NCBI RefSeq assembly: GCF_014652475.1
Contig: NZ_BMYW01000003.1
Coordinates: forward strand, 83,641 to 147,640
Length of the DNA: 64,000 nucleotides
Origin: Vogesella alkaliphila
Lineage (GTDB): Bacteria > Pseudomonadota > Gammaproteobacteria > Burkholderiales > Chromobacteriaceae
Reading direction: 5' to 3'
Below the pieces are notes generated by a model. The model was given only the letters and a program-made list of their open reading frames with translations, did no database searches and had not been told where the DNA came from. The first letter of the stretch is position 1, and the number at the start of each line of letters is the position of its first letter. Below are positions 46,298 to 54,057 of this stretch, one piece after another. The position numbers and the translations under genes were made by a program.

Positions 46298-47602
46298 TCA
46301 TTCGCGGGCGGTCAGCTGTTCGGCGTTGAAGATCACGCTGAAGCAGCTGCCCTTGTCCGGCTCGCTCTGCACCTCCAGCCGTGCGTGGTGGCGCGCCAGC
46401 ACGTGCTTGACGATGGCAAGGCCGAGGCCGGTGCCGCCGTTGCCGCGCGAGCGGCCGCGGTCGACGCGGTAGAAACGCTCGGTCAGGCGCGGCAGGTGTT
46501 CGCGCGGGATGCCGATGCCGGTATCGCTGACGCTGAACACGGCGCGGCCCTCGTCCGCCTCCTGCCAGCTGAGGGTGATGCTGCCGCCTTCCGGCGTGTA
46601 GCGCACCGCGTTGGACACCAGGTTGCCGAACGCCGAGTGCAGCTCCTGCGCGTTGCCGCGCAGCCAGCGCGGGCAGCGCTTGTCCAGCGTGATCCGGTGG
46701 CGGCCCTGCGACAGGCCTTCGGCCTCCACCATCAGCGTGTCCAGCATCTGGTCCATGTCCACCGTCTCCTGCGCCATGCTGCGCGGGCTGTTCTCGATGC
46801 GCGACAGCGTCAGCAGGTCCTCGACCAGGCTCTGCATCCGCCGCGACTGCTCCAGCATCAGCGGCAGGAACTGGCGCAGGGTGGCGTCGTCGACCTGCGG
46901 CATTTCCGACAGCGTCTCCAGGAAGCCGCCGACCACAGTCAGCGGCGTGCGCAGCTCGTGCGACACGTTGGCGACGAAGTCGCGGTGCACGGTCTGCACC
47001 CGCTCCAGCTGGGTGATGTCGCGCGACAGCAGCAGCTTGCGGGTGATGTCGAACGGCACCAGCTGGATCGACAGCACGCGCTCGTCCGGGGTCGGGCTGT
47101 GCAGGATCAGCGGCTGGCTGTAGCTCTGCGCCGCCATATAGGTGTGGAAGGAGGGCTGGCGCACCAGGTTGAGGATCTGGTTGCCGACGTCGGTCTGCGG
47201 ATTGAGCCCGAAGTGCTCGACGCCGACCGGGTTGACCCACTCGATGCGGTCGTACTCGTCGAGCACCACCACGCCGTCCGGCATCGCCTCGCCGGCGTTG
47301 ATGAAGCGGTCGAGGATGCTGGCCAGCTTGCGCTTGCTCTGCTTCTGCTTGCGCGCCTGGCGGTACAGCGCCATGAACGCGTTGTGCCAGATGCCGTAGC
47401 CTTCCGGGATGCGGCCGGGGGCCGGCCGCTGCAGCCAGCGCAGCAGCAGGCCGATGTGATGAAGATGGAAACCCAGCCACAGCAGCAGCTGGGCCGACAG
47501 CACCAGCAGCCCGATGTCCGGGCCGTAGACCAGCGAAAAGCCGAAAGCGATGCTGCTGATGGCGAACAGCCAGCCCAGCGAACGCCGCGCGAAGTCAGTC
47601 AA
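46298..47602 (-). CDS. phoR: Phosphate sensor histidine kinase PhoR
   Basis: This 434-residue membrane kinase has two N-terminal helices (FAISSIAFGFSLVYG and IGLLVLSAQLLLWLGFHL), a PAS domain (about 95-200), a HisKA domain with the phosphorylated His in FVANVSHELRTPLTVVGGFLETL near 217, and an ATPase domain with NLVSNAVRYTP, DTGIGIPREHLPRL and GNGGTGLGLAIVKHVL. It has no large periplasmic sensor, as expected of PhoR, which senses phosphate through PstSCAB and PhoU. It follows phoB after 4 bases, so the operon is phoB-phoR, read leftwards. Confidence 0.93.
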   Translation of the reverse strand: MTDFARRSLGWLFAISSIAFGFSLVYGPDIGLLVLSAQLLLWLGFHLHHIGLLLRWLQRPAPGRIPEGYGIWHNAFMALYRQARKQKQSKRKLASILDRFINAGEAMPDGVVVLDEYDRIEWVNPVGVEHFGLNPQTDVGNQILNLVRQPSFHTYMAAQSYSQPLILHSPTPDERVLSIQLVPFDITRKLLLSRDITQLERVQTVHRDFVANVSHELRTPLTVVGGFLETLSEMPQVDDATLRQFLPLMLEQSRRMQSLVEDLLTLSRIENSPRSMAQETVDMDQMLDTLMVEAEGLSQGRHRITLDKRCPRWLRGNAQELHSAFGNLVSNAVRYTPEGGSITLSWQEADEGRAVFSVSDTGIGIPREHLPRLTERFYRVDRGRSRGNGGTGLGLAIVKHVLARHHARLEVQSEPDKGSCFSVIFNAEQLTARE

Positions 47603-47606
47603 TGGA

Positions 47607-48296
47607 TTACCCCTGTGCCGAGAAACGGTAGCCGGTGCCGCGCACGGTCTGGATCAGCGCGTCGTGGCCGGTGGCCTCCAGCGCGCTGCGCAGGCGGCGG
47701 ATGTGCACGTCGACGGTGCGCTCCTCGACGAAGATGTGGTCGCCCCACACCTGGTCCAGGAGCTGGGTGCGCGAGTGCACGCGCTCGGCGTGGGTCATGA
47801 AGAAGTGCAGCAGGCGGAATTCGGTGGGGCCGAGGTCGATGGTGTCGCCGTTGCCCTGCACGCGGTGGGTGGCCGGATCCAGGCGCAGGCCCTTCACCTC
47901 GACCGCGTCGTCGGTCATCTGCGGCGCGCGGCGGCGCAGCACCGCCTTGATGCGCGCCAGCATCTCGCGCGGCGAGAACGGCTTGGTGATGTAGTCGTCG
48001 GCGCCGGCCTCCAGCCCCTGCACCTTGTCCTGCTCCTCGGAGCGGGCGGTGAGCATGATGATCGGGATCTGGCGCGTGCGCTCGTCGCCGCGCAGCTTGC
48101 GCGCGATCTCGACGCCGGAGGCGCCCGGCAGCATCCAGTCCAGCAGGATCAGGTCCGGCAAGGCGTTCTTCACCAGCATCAGCGCCGCCTCGGCGGTGCT
48201 GGCGCGCAGCACGTGATGGCCGGCCTGGGTCAGGTTGAAGGCAATCAGTTCCTGGATCGCGGGCTCGTCTTCGACAAGCAGGATATTGGCAGCCAT
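47607..48296 (-). CDS. phoB: Phosphate response regulator PhoB
   Basis: The 229-residue protein has a receiver domain (NILLVEDEPAIQELIAFN; phospho-acceptor Asp in LILLDWMLPGASGVEIARKLR near 54; Lys in DDYITKPFSPREMLARIKAVLRRR near 106) and an OmpR-type winged helix (LGPTEFRLLHFFMTHAERVHSRTQLLDQVWGDHIFVEERTVDVHIRRLRSAL). These match PhoB closely. ATG 48294 is preceded by GGGAGGA. A Pho box 45 bases upstream indicates autoregulation under phosphate starvation. Confidence 0.95.
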   Translation of the reverse strand: MAANILLVEDEPAIQELIAFNLTQAGHHVLRASTAEAALMLVKNALPDLILLDWMLPGASGVEIARKLRGDERTRQIPIIMLTARSEEQDKVQGLEAGADDYITKPFSPREMLARIKAVLRRRAPQMTDDAVEVKGLRLDPATHRVQGNGDTIDLGPTEFRLLHFFMTHAERVHSRTQLLDQVWGDHIFVEERTVDVHIRRLRSALEATGHDALIQTVRGTGYRFSAQG

Positions 48297-48340
48297 GTGG
48301 GCATCCTCCCATTGGAAATTATGGCAAGGATAGAAACAGG

Positions 48341-48360
48341 GCGTTACAGAAATATGACGC
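48341..48360 (-). promoter_or_regulatory. Pho box upstream of phoB
   Basis: On the minus strand GCGTCATATTTCTGTAACGC matches the PhoB site consensus (CTGTCATA-A/T-A/T-A/T-CTGTCA/G) in 14-15 of 18 positions, with both direct half-sites. It lies 44-64 bases before the phoB start codon. Confidence 0.75.
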
Positions 48361-48590
48361 TTAATGCTTCCGTCCGCTTCGTGCCGGCGAAATGGCAGGA
48401 TCTGCCGCAGTTTGCCGGACAAGCGGCGCGATTATGGCATGAATCGGTGCCCGTTCCGGGCGGATGTCAGGGCTTGGCCAGGGCGGGGGCCGCAAGCGGT
48501 ACCGGCGGTACGGGACGGCAGCCGCCGCGCCGCGATCCGGAAACGGTCGCGGCCTGCGGCCAACCTTGTGCCATCCGGCTGCACGGCCGG
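48361..48590. other. Gap between phoB promoter and ftrD stop
   Basis: There is no supported gene. It contains one exact repeat word, TGCGGCCAACCTTG (48555-48568), close to the ftrD stop. Confidence 0.6.
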
Positions 48591-49997
48591 CTACCACCAC
48601 CAGAACAGCCAGCCCCAGGCGCTGTCTATCCACAGCAGCGCGGCGCAGAACGGCAGCAGCGCCAGCGCCTGCCGCAGCCGGCTGCGCTGCCAGCCGGCGC
48701 CGATGCGCGCCGCCAGCCACAGCGACCAGCCATTGGCGACCAGCAACAGCAGCAGCCGCGCGTCGCCGACCCACGGCCACACGATGTGCTCGCTGCGCAG
48801 CAGGCTGAGGGTGACGGTGGTGAGGCCGAGGAATACGCCGCAGCCGGCCAGCGGGATCAGCGCCTGCACCAGGTGGTGGAAGCGCTGCCGCTGCCAGCCG
48901 TGGCAGGCGACCGCCGCCGCCAGCAGCAGGCTGCACAGCCCGCCCAGCGCGATGGCGGTGGCGGCGATGTAGGCCAGTAGCAGGCCGCCGTCCAGCCAGC
49001 TGAACACGTCGTTGCGCAGCGGGTAGTTGGTCAGCAGCCACCACGGCGCGTCGGCGTCCAGCGGCCACAGCAGGTCGCGCTCGATCAGCCACTCCGCCAG
49101 CGCGGTGCGCAGGGTGACGAACCACGGGCTGGCGCTCCAGTGGAAGGCGCCGATGGCGACGCCGAGCAGGCCGAACAGGATCAGCGCGCTCTGCCAGCCG
49201 TCGGCGTCGTGCGCGCCGAGGCGCACCACCTCGTCGGCCGGCGAACGGGCGCCGAGCGTCACCGCGTCGCGGTGGCCGCTGCAGCGGCCGCACATGTGAC
49301 AGCCGCTGGCGCCCTGCATCTGCCGGATGGGCAGCAGCGGCGCACAGTCCACCGCCTTGATCGGCAGCACGCGCTTGTGGTCCAGCGACGCCTGCCACGC
49401 CTGCTCGCTGACGCGGAAATGCAGCGGCGCCAGCTTGGCCAGCAGCGCGAACACGCCGTTGACCGGGCACAGGTAGCGGCACCAGGCGCGCTTGCCGCGG
49501 GTGTAGTAGTAGCCGACCCACACCGCGGCGACGGTGGAGCCGCCCAGCACCAGCAGCACCGCCTGCGGATACTGGTAGACGCTGACCATCTGGCCGTACA
49601 CCGTGGTCAGCACGAAGGCGGTGAACGGCCAGCCCGGCCAGCGCAGCCAGCGCGGAATCGGCCGCGCCTTGCCGTGGCGGGCCGCCCATTCCGACAGCGC
49701 GCCCTCCGGGCACAGCACGCCGCACCACAGCCGGCCGAACAGCACCATGGACAGCAGCACGAACGGCCACCAGATGCCCCAGAACGCAAACTGCGCGATC
49801 AGGGTGACGTGGTTCCACAGGTGCGCGGTTTCGTCCGGCAGCGGCGTCAGCACCGGCAGCACGATCAGCAGCAGGTACACCGCCACCACCAGCCACTGCA
49901 GGCGGCGGATCAGCGGCGCGTGCCGCCGCAGGCGGTCGCCGACCCGCGCCAGCCACGGCCGCGCGGCGACCGCCGCAGTGCAGTCGTGCGCTTTCAT
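48591..49997 (-). CDS. ftrD: Polyferredoxin-type membrane protein of iron uptake operon (FtrD-like)
   Basis: This 468-residue protein has eight to nine membrane helices and NapH/FixG-type iron-sulfur motifs: CGVLCPEGALSEW near 117, CRYLCPVNGVF near 180, and CHMCGRCSGHRD near 243. It is the fourth gene of a leftward operon (P19-like, cupredoxin, FTR1, this protein), matching ftrABCD of Bordetella and Brucella. There FtrD is the membrane redox partner needed for ferrous iron uptake. Its start overlaps the stop of the FTR1 gene (ATGA). A repeat word (49997-50010) overlaps its ATG. Confidence 0.85.
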   Translation of the reverse strand: MKAHDCTAAVAARPWLARVGDRLRRHAPLIRRLQWLVVAVYLLLIVLPVLTPLPDETAHLWNHVTLIAQFAFWGIWWPFVLLSMVLFGRLWCGVLCPEGALSEWAARHGKARPIPRWLRWPGWPFTAFVLTTVYGQMVSVYQYPQAVLLVLGGSTVAAVWVGYYYTRGKRAWCRYLCPVNGVFALLAKLAPLHFRVSEQAWQASLDHKRVLPIKAVDCAPLLPIRQMQGASGCHMCGRCSGHRDAVTLGARSPADEVVRLGAHDADGWQSALILFGLLGVAIGAFHWSASPWFVTLRTALAEWLIERDLLWPLDADAPWWLLTNYPLRNDVFSWLDGGLLLAYIAATAIALGGLCSLLLAAAVACHGWQRQRFHHLVQALIPLAGCGVFLGLTTVTLSLLRSEHIVWPWVGDARLLLLLVANGWSLWLAARIGAGWQRSRLRQALALLPFCAALLWIDSAWGWLFWWW

Positions 49998-50821
49998 GCG
50001 GCCAACCTTGTCGCCACGCGGCGGCCGCGCCAGCGCATCAGCGCCAGCACCGCCAGCCAGTAGCCGGCGTAGGCCAGCAGCGTAATCAGCGCCGGGTGGG
50101 CGCGGTAGCCGGTCAGCGCCGACACCACGCCGCCGCTGGCGCTCATGTCGTCCAGCAGCGCCGAGCTGTCCCACAGCGGATCGACCAGCGCCGGCAGGAT
50201 GTCCAGCGAGATCAGCTTGTCGACGCCGCTGGTGAACAGCGCCGCCGCCAGCAACAGCAGCATGATCTCGGTGGCGCGGAAGAACAGCCGCCACGACAGG
50301 TAGCGCCCGCCCAGCTGCAGCAGCCAGAACGACAGCAGCGCCAGCAGGAAGCCGGCGATCCCGGCCAGCAGCAGCGGCCACAGCGCGGCGCCCTCGCTGC
50401 CGGACAGCGTGCCGTACAGGAAGACCACGGTTTCGCTGCCTTCGCGGCCGACCGCCAGCGCCACCAGCAGCAGGATGCCCCAGCCGTTATGGCGCGCGCG
50501 GCTGGCGGCGAGGCCGGCCTCCAGCTCGCGCTTCAGGCTGCGGCCGTGCTCGCGCATCCACAACACCATGTGCACGATCAGCGCCGCGGCGCTGAACACC
50601 ATCGCCGCCTGGAACAGCTCCTGGTAGCTGCCGAACAGCTCGCTGGCGGCGAACAGCCCCAGCGCCAGCAGCGCGGCCAGCAGCAGCCCGGCCAGCACGC
50701 CGCCCCACAGCCAGCGCTTACCGCCGGCGGCCGGGTTCTGCGACAACCACGCGTGCAGGATGCCGATCACCAGCATCGCTTCCACACTCTCGCGCCAGAC
50801 GATAAACAACACCTGTTCCAT
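49994..50821 (-). CDS. ftrC: FTR1-family iron permease (FtrC-like)
   Basis: The 275-residue protein has seven membrane helices and the two REXXE iron-binding motifs of the FTR1 family: R10-E-S-V-E14 and R126-E-G-S-E130. The permease carries iron after oxidation by partner proteins. It sits between the cupredoxin gene (12 bases upstream) and the polyferredoxin gene, the ftr order. The last codons and the following start hold an exact repeat word. The substrate, iron, follows from the family and the operon. Confidence 0.9.
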   Translation of the reverse strand: MEQVLFIVWRESVEAMLVIGILHAWLSQNPAAGGKRWLWGGVLAGLLLAALLALGLFAASELFGSYQELFQAAMVFSAAALIVHMVLWMREHGRSLKRELEAGLAASRARHNGWGILLLVALAVGREGSETVVFLYGTLSGSEGAALWPLLLAGIAGFLLALLSFWLLQLGGRYLSWRLFFRATEIMLLLLAAALFTSGVDKLISLDILPALVDPLWDSSALLDDMSASGGVVSALTGYRAHPALITLLAYAGYWLAVLALMRWRGRRVATRLAA

Positions 50822-50833
50822 CGCGCCGGCCCC

Positions 50834-51163
50834 TTACTTCGCGACCAGCACGCCCTGTGCCGTCGCCATGTGGAATTCGTCGAAAAACTTGTACTCGCCG
50901 GCGCTGAGCGGGTTGAACACCACGAAACTCTGCGCGCCGGGAGCCAGCACCTTTTCCTTGCGCAGCTGCAGGCTTTCGAACTCCACCGGCGTCTTGCCGC
51001 GATTGAAGATCTCGATCTTGAAGCGCTTGCCGGCCGGCACCAGCAGCCGTGCCGGCTTCAGCTGGCCGTCGTTCAGCTCCAGCCGGAACACCGGCAATGC
51101 CTCGGCGTGGGCGGTGCCGGCCAGCAGCAGGGCCAGCAGCGGCAGGATATGGCGTGCACGCAT
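50834..51163 (-). CDS. ftrB: Periplasmic cupredoxin-domain protein (FtrB-like)
   Basis: The 109-residue precursor has a signal peptide (MRARHILPLLALLLAGTAHA) and a single cupredoxin-like domain: VFRLELNDGQLKPARLLVPAGKRFKIEIFNRGKTPVEFESLQL then VLAPGAQSFVVFNPLSAGEYKFFDEFH. FtrB is proposed to oxidise ferrous iron so that FTR1 can take it up. ATG 51161 is chosen because it begins the signal peptide and has a GGAG site upstream. It lies 20 bases after the P19-like gene. Confidence 0.85.
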   Translation of the reverse strand: MRARHILPLLALLLAGTAHAEALPVFRLELNDGQLKPARLLVPAGKRFKIEIFNRGKTPVEFESLQLRKEKVLAPGAQSFVVFNPLSAGEYKFFDEFHMATAQGVLVAK

Positions 51164-51183
51164 GGGGGGACTCCTTGGGGGGC

Positions 51184-51729
51184 TTAGTAGCCGCCCTTCT
51201 TGCCGATGCCGGCGTAGGTGAATTCGTAGTTCAGCTCGATCGGCTGGAACCACGGCGCGACGCCGGTTTCCTTGTCGACATGACGGCCGAAGTGGGCGTG
51301 CGGGTTCATGCTGGGCGGCAGGATGGTGTACTTCAGCTTGTACTTGCCCGGGCCCTGCAGCTTGATGTTGTCGCCGTAGTGCGGGCCGTCGGAGGCCACC
51401 ATCGGCATGAAGTCGCCCTTGATCACGTCCTTGGCGCCGGCCTTGCTGATCTCGTACTTGATCAGCAGGTAGGGCACCCAGTCGCCCTCGGCCAGGCCGT
51501 TCTTGTTGCCGGCGGTGGCGTGGATGTCGGCCTCGAGGTGGATGTCGGACTGTTCCGCCTTGCGCATCATGCCGTCCGGTTCCATCTTCACCGGCTGCAG
51601 GTAGACGGCGGCGATCTCCATGCCGCCTTTCAGCTGCGGCTTGCCGATCGGGTATTCCAGCGCCTGGGCCGACAGGCTGAGGCCAAGCAGCACGGGCAGG
51701 GCCAGCGCCGGGATCATGCTTTTCTTCAT
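51184..51729 (-). CDS. ftrA: P19-type periplasmic iron/copper-binding protein (FtrA-like)
   Basis: The 181-residue precursor has a signal peptide (MKKSMIPALALPVLLGLSLSAQA) and the P19/TpdA fold. Copper- and iron-binding features are visible: GMEIAAVYLQPVKM with a conserved Glu and Met, DIHLEADIHA with two His, and MNPHAHFGRHVDKETGVAPWF. P19 proteins bind iron with copper in the periplasm and feed FTR1 permeases. ATG 51727-51729 follows AAAGGA at 7 bases; a GTG one codon earlier is less likely. It is the first gene of ftrABCD. I found no convincing Fur box in front. Confidence 0.88.
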   Translation of the reverse strand: MKKSMIPALALPVLLGLSLSAQALEYPIGKPQLKGGMEIAAVYLQPVKMEPDGMMRKAEQSDIHLEADIHATAGNKNGLAEGDWVPYLLIKYEISKAGAKDVIKGDFMPMVASDGPHYGDNIKLQGPGKYKLKYTILPPSMNPHAHFGRHVDKETGVAPWFQPIELNYEFTYAGIGKKGGY

Positions 51730-52052
51730 CACGGGTTCCTTTGCGGAGGGGGCGCCATTAGAGCAGCGCGAATCTTAATAAAAACTTAAATGCGAACTTT
51801 TCCTGTTGTCGGCAAGCCACTGTGGCGGGCAAGGTTGGCCGCAAGCCCTCGCGCCGGCAGCAAGACCGGCGCTCGCCGCGGTGTGCGACCACAAAGGAGA
51901 ATGCTTCGTATTGTCGTCAACGGGCGGCGGCAGCGGATTGATCTGGATTAAGGGCTGGCGAGATAGGGCGGTGCGGGGCGGGGAAGGCGCGCGATCGTTG
52001 CGATGGCGGACGGGCGGGCAGGGTGGCGCGGGGGCGCGGGGGCGCGCGGCGC

Positions 52053-52085
52053 AAAAAAAAACGCCTGTCCGGTGAGGGACAGGCG
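52053..52085 (-). terminator. Strong leftward terminator without an upstream gene
   Basis: CGCCTGTCC-GGTGAG-GGACAGGCG is a 9-bp perfect stem; A9 on the plus strand gives a U9 tail in a leftward transcript. Confidence 0.8.
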
Positions 52086-52275
52086 ACTAAGGGTCGGTTT
52101 GCGGCCAGTCGGGCCACAAACACAAAGACCAGGGACAAAGAGATCACCAGAACAGTTCAAAGATGCCAGGGACACCGACACCCTCATACGTATCCAGAGG
52201 TCGACAGCCTCGGGCGCGGACCCGCTACTGCCAACACGGGGCGAATTGTACGTGGCTTGTTGCCGGTCGATAACA
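52053..52275 (-). ncRNA. Candidate small RNA ending at the terminator
   Basis: The terminator must end some leftward transcript, but the next minus-strand gene lies beyond the oppositely oriented Lrp gene. A possible promoter (TTGTAT, 17 bases, TAAAAC) near 52280-52310 would give an RNA of about 210-220 bases. It would contain the sequence TGTCCCTGG twice and TGTCCCT a third time in the terminator stem. No Rfam family is recognised, and the exact start is a guess. Confidence 0.3.
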
Positions 52276-52350
52276 GGAAATCAAAGGTTTTATTGTCGAT
52301 GTTCCTTGTATACAATTTATTTTTGGCAAATTTACTTTCGAATCCACGGT

Positions 52351-52794
52351 ATGGACAAGTTTGACCGCAAAATCGTTGCTGCACTGCATGAAAACGCCCG
52401 CCTCAGCTACGCCGAACTGGCGCGGCGCGTCAGCCTGTCCGCGCCGGCCGTTGCCGAAAGAGTGGAAAAACTGGAACGTTCCGGTGTCATATCCGGCTAT
52501 CGGGCAATAATCAACCCGGAAAAGCTGGGTTACCCGATCCAGTGCCTGATCGAGCTGACGGTGAAAAACCTGGAATACTACGGCGTGCTGGAGACGCTGA
52601 AGACGATGCCGGAGATCACCGAGTGCTACTCGATCACCGGCAGCAGCGGGCTGATGATCAAGGTGGCGGTCGACAATATGGCCACCCTGCAGCAGGTGAT
52701 CGCGCGGCTGATGCAGTACGGCGACACCAAGACCTCGATCGTGATCGACGTGCCGGTCGGCGCGCGGATGCCGGGCTGGCGCGACGAGGAATAG
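52351..52794 (+). CDS. Lrp/AsnC family regulator
   Basis: This 147-residue protein has an N-terminal helix-turn-helix (DRKIVAALHENARLSYAELARRVSLSAPAVAERVEKLERSGVISGYRAIINPEKLG) and a C-terminal RAM ligand-binding domain (MPEITECYSITGSSGLMIKVAVDNMATLQQVIARLMQYGDTKTSIVID). It is an amino-acid-sensing regulator of the smaller Lrp type. It is monocistronic with an AT-rich promoter containing TTGTATACAA. The target genes are not indicated by the neighbours, which face away. Confidence 0.88.
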   Translation: MDKFDRKIVAALHENARLSYAELARRVSLSAPAVAERVEKLERSGVISGYRAIINPEKLGYPIQCLIELTVKNLEYYGVLETLKTMPEITECYSITGSSGLMIKVAVDNMATLQQVIARLMQYGDTKTSIVIDVPVGARMPGWRDEE

Positions 52795-52842
52795 CCGCCG
52801 GTGGCGTCGCGGGAAACCGGCCGCCGCCGGCCGGCGTTACCG

Positions 52843-53100
52843 TCAGCGCCGCAGCAGCCGCCACAGGCCGAGGAGGGCCAGCAGCCACTTCAGCCAGCGC
52901 CTGAGCCTGCCGTGGCGCAGCAGCAACAGCGCGCTGCCGAGCAGGCCGCCGGCGGCGGGCGTGCCGAACAGGGTGACGCCCTCGCGCAGCAGCTGCGCCG
53001 GCTGGCGCCAGCGTTCGGTCTCCAGCGCCAGCTGCATGCGCAGCAGCTCGCCCTTCAGCAGCAGCAACTGCTTGCGCTGTTCGCGTTGCGCCCGTGTCAT
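52843..53100 (-). CDS. YqjK-like small membrane protein
   Basis: The 85-residue protein begins with a charged helix (MTRAQREQRKQLLLLKGELLRMQLALETERWRQPAQLLREG) and ends with two hydrophobic stretches and RRWLKWLLALLGLWRLLRR, as in YqjK of E. coli. It is the last gene of a leftward trio with yqjE- and yqjD-like genes; its start overlaps the end of the yqjE-like gene (ATGA). The family call rests on this order and the general look of the sequence. Function unknown. Confidence 0.7.
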   Translation of the reverse strand: MTRAQREQRKQLLLLKGELLRMQLALETERWRQPAQLLREGVTLFGTPAAGGLLGSALLLLRHGRLRRWLKWLLALLGLWRLLRR

Positions 53101-53480
53101 GGCGGCTCCTTGCCGGACAGCGCCTGCCAGTCCTTGCGCAGCTCCTGCAGCGTGCAGGCGAACGCCGCCGGCGCGCGTTCCGCCCGCCGCCGCAGCGCCA
53201 GCAGCAGGCCGATGCCGCTGCCGGCCAGCAGCAGCGCGAGCACCCCCATCACCGTGGCGCGCCACGCCGCCGGCGTCACCAGCGCCACGAACAGCAGCAG
53301 CGCGATCAGCGCCGCCAGCAGCAGCACCACCGCCAGCCCCGCCAGCATGGTCTGCAGCAGCAGGCGCTCCTGTTGTTCCTGCCACTCCAGCCGCGCCAGT
53401 TCGGCGCGGCTGGACAGCAGCGCGACCAGCCCGTGCAGCAGCGAGGCGAGGCTGCCCGGACGCGGGGGCGTGTCCGCCAT
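53097..53480 (-). CDS. yqjE: YqjE-like membrane protein (holin superfamily III fold)
   Basis: This 127-residue protein has an amphipathic start (SLASLLHGLVALLSSRAELARLEWQEQQERLLLQT) and two membrane helices (MLAGLAVVLLLAALIALLLFVALV and VMGVLALLLAGSGIGLLLAL). It matches the PF07332 phage-holin III-like group that includes YqjE. It is not phage-derived here: it sits between yqjD- and yqjK-like genes with 1-4 bp overlaps, an arrangement common in proteobacterial chromosomes and often induced by stress. Confidence 0.82.
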   Translation of the reverse strand: MADTPPRPGSLASLLHGLVALLSSRAELARLEWQEQQERLLLQTMLAGLAVVLLLAALIALLLFVALVTPAAWRATVMGVLALLLAGSGIGLLLALRRRAERAPAAFACTLQELRKDWQALSGKEPP

Positions 53481-53794
53481 CAGCGGCGCGACACCAGCAG
53501 GCCGAGCAGGAAGGCGATGGCGGCGGCGATGCCGATCGCTTTCCACGGGTGTTCGTGCACGTACTGGTCGGTTACCTTGGCCGCGGCGCGGGCCTTGGCC
53601 ACCGTCAGCTTTTCCGCCTCCAGCAGCCGCTCCTTGGCCAGTTTCAGGTTGGCGCCGAGCTTGTTGCGCAGCTCCTGCGCCTTGGCACCGCCTTCCTCGC
53701 CGGCGCCGGCCAGCAGCTCCTCGGTGTGGTTGAGCACGCTGCGCACATCGGCCAGCAGTTGTTCTTTCTCGGCGTTAAGGGTCTGATCGGGCAT
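53480..53794 (-). CDS. yqjD: YqjD/ElaB family (DUF883) ribosome-associated membrane protein
   Basis: The 104-residue protein has a long coiled-coil (residues 5-75, AEKEQLLADVRSVLNHTEELLAGAGEEGGAKAQELRNKL) and a C-terminal membrane helix with HEHPWKAIGIAAAIAFLLGLLVSRR, the DUF883 signature. E. coli YqjD binds ribosomes at the membrane in stationary phase. It is the first gene of the trio; its stop shares one base with the next start (TGATG). A GGAGG site lies upstream. Confidence 0.9.
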   Translation of the reverse strand: MPDQTLNAEKEQLLADVRSVLNHTEELLAGAGEEGGAKAQELRNKLGANLKLAKERLLEAEKLTVAKARAAAKVTDQYVHEHPWKAIGIAAAIAFLLGLLVSRR

Positions 53795-53957
53795 GACTAC
53801 CTCCTTGGACGAACATCACGACGTGGAAAAGCGCAAGTTCCGGCACCGTACGCGGTGCGGCCGGCCTGGCCGGGCAGGCGGTGCAGGGTCATGGCTGGTG
53901 CCGTACGGGCCGTGCCGGCGGCGGAAGCTTCCGCACCGGCAGGTTTGAGCATAGACG

Positions 53958-53988
53958 TAAAAAAGCCTGCCCGATGACGGGCAGGCAA
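53958..53988 (-). terminator. Intrinsic terminator downstream of gapA
   Basis: GCCTGCCCG-ATGA-CGGGCAGGC with A6 on the plus strand (U6 leftward). A second hairpin, GCGCCCGT/ACGGGCGC (about 54029-54050), lies directly after the gapA stop. Confidence 0.8.
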
Positions 53989-54057
53989 ACGATTTATGCA
54001 CGAAGAAGCAACAGAACCAAAGAGCGAGGCGCCCGTCTCCACACGGGCGCCGGGGAA

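Larger units (their letters stand above)
51730..52350. other. Long intergenic region between ftrA and an Lrp gene
   Basis: It contains, from left: the AT-rich promoter region of ftrA (51740-51800), a repeat word in reverse (51830-51843), GC-rich sequence without a supported frame, a strong leftward terminator (52053-52085) with no gene in front, and the Lrp gene promoter with the palindrome TTGTATACAA (52306-52315). Confidence 0.7.

Noticed and set aside
51733..51800. Fur box in front of ftrA
   Set aside because: The AT-rich sequence does not fit the 7-1-7 Fur pattern well enough.
53097..53480. Holin-like protein as sign of a prophage
   Set aside because: It is yqjE within a yqjDEK-type trio; no phage genes are near.
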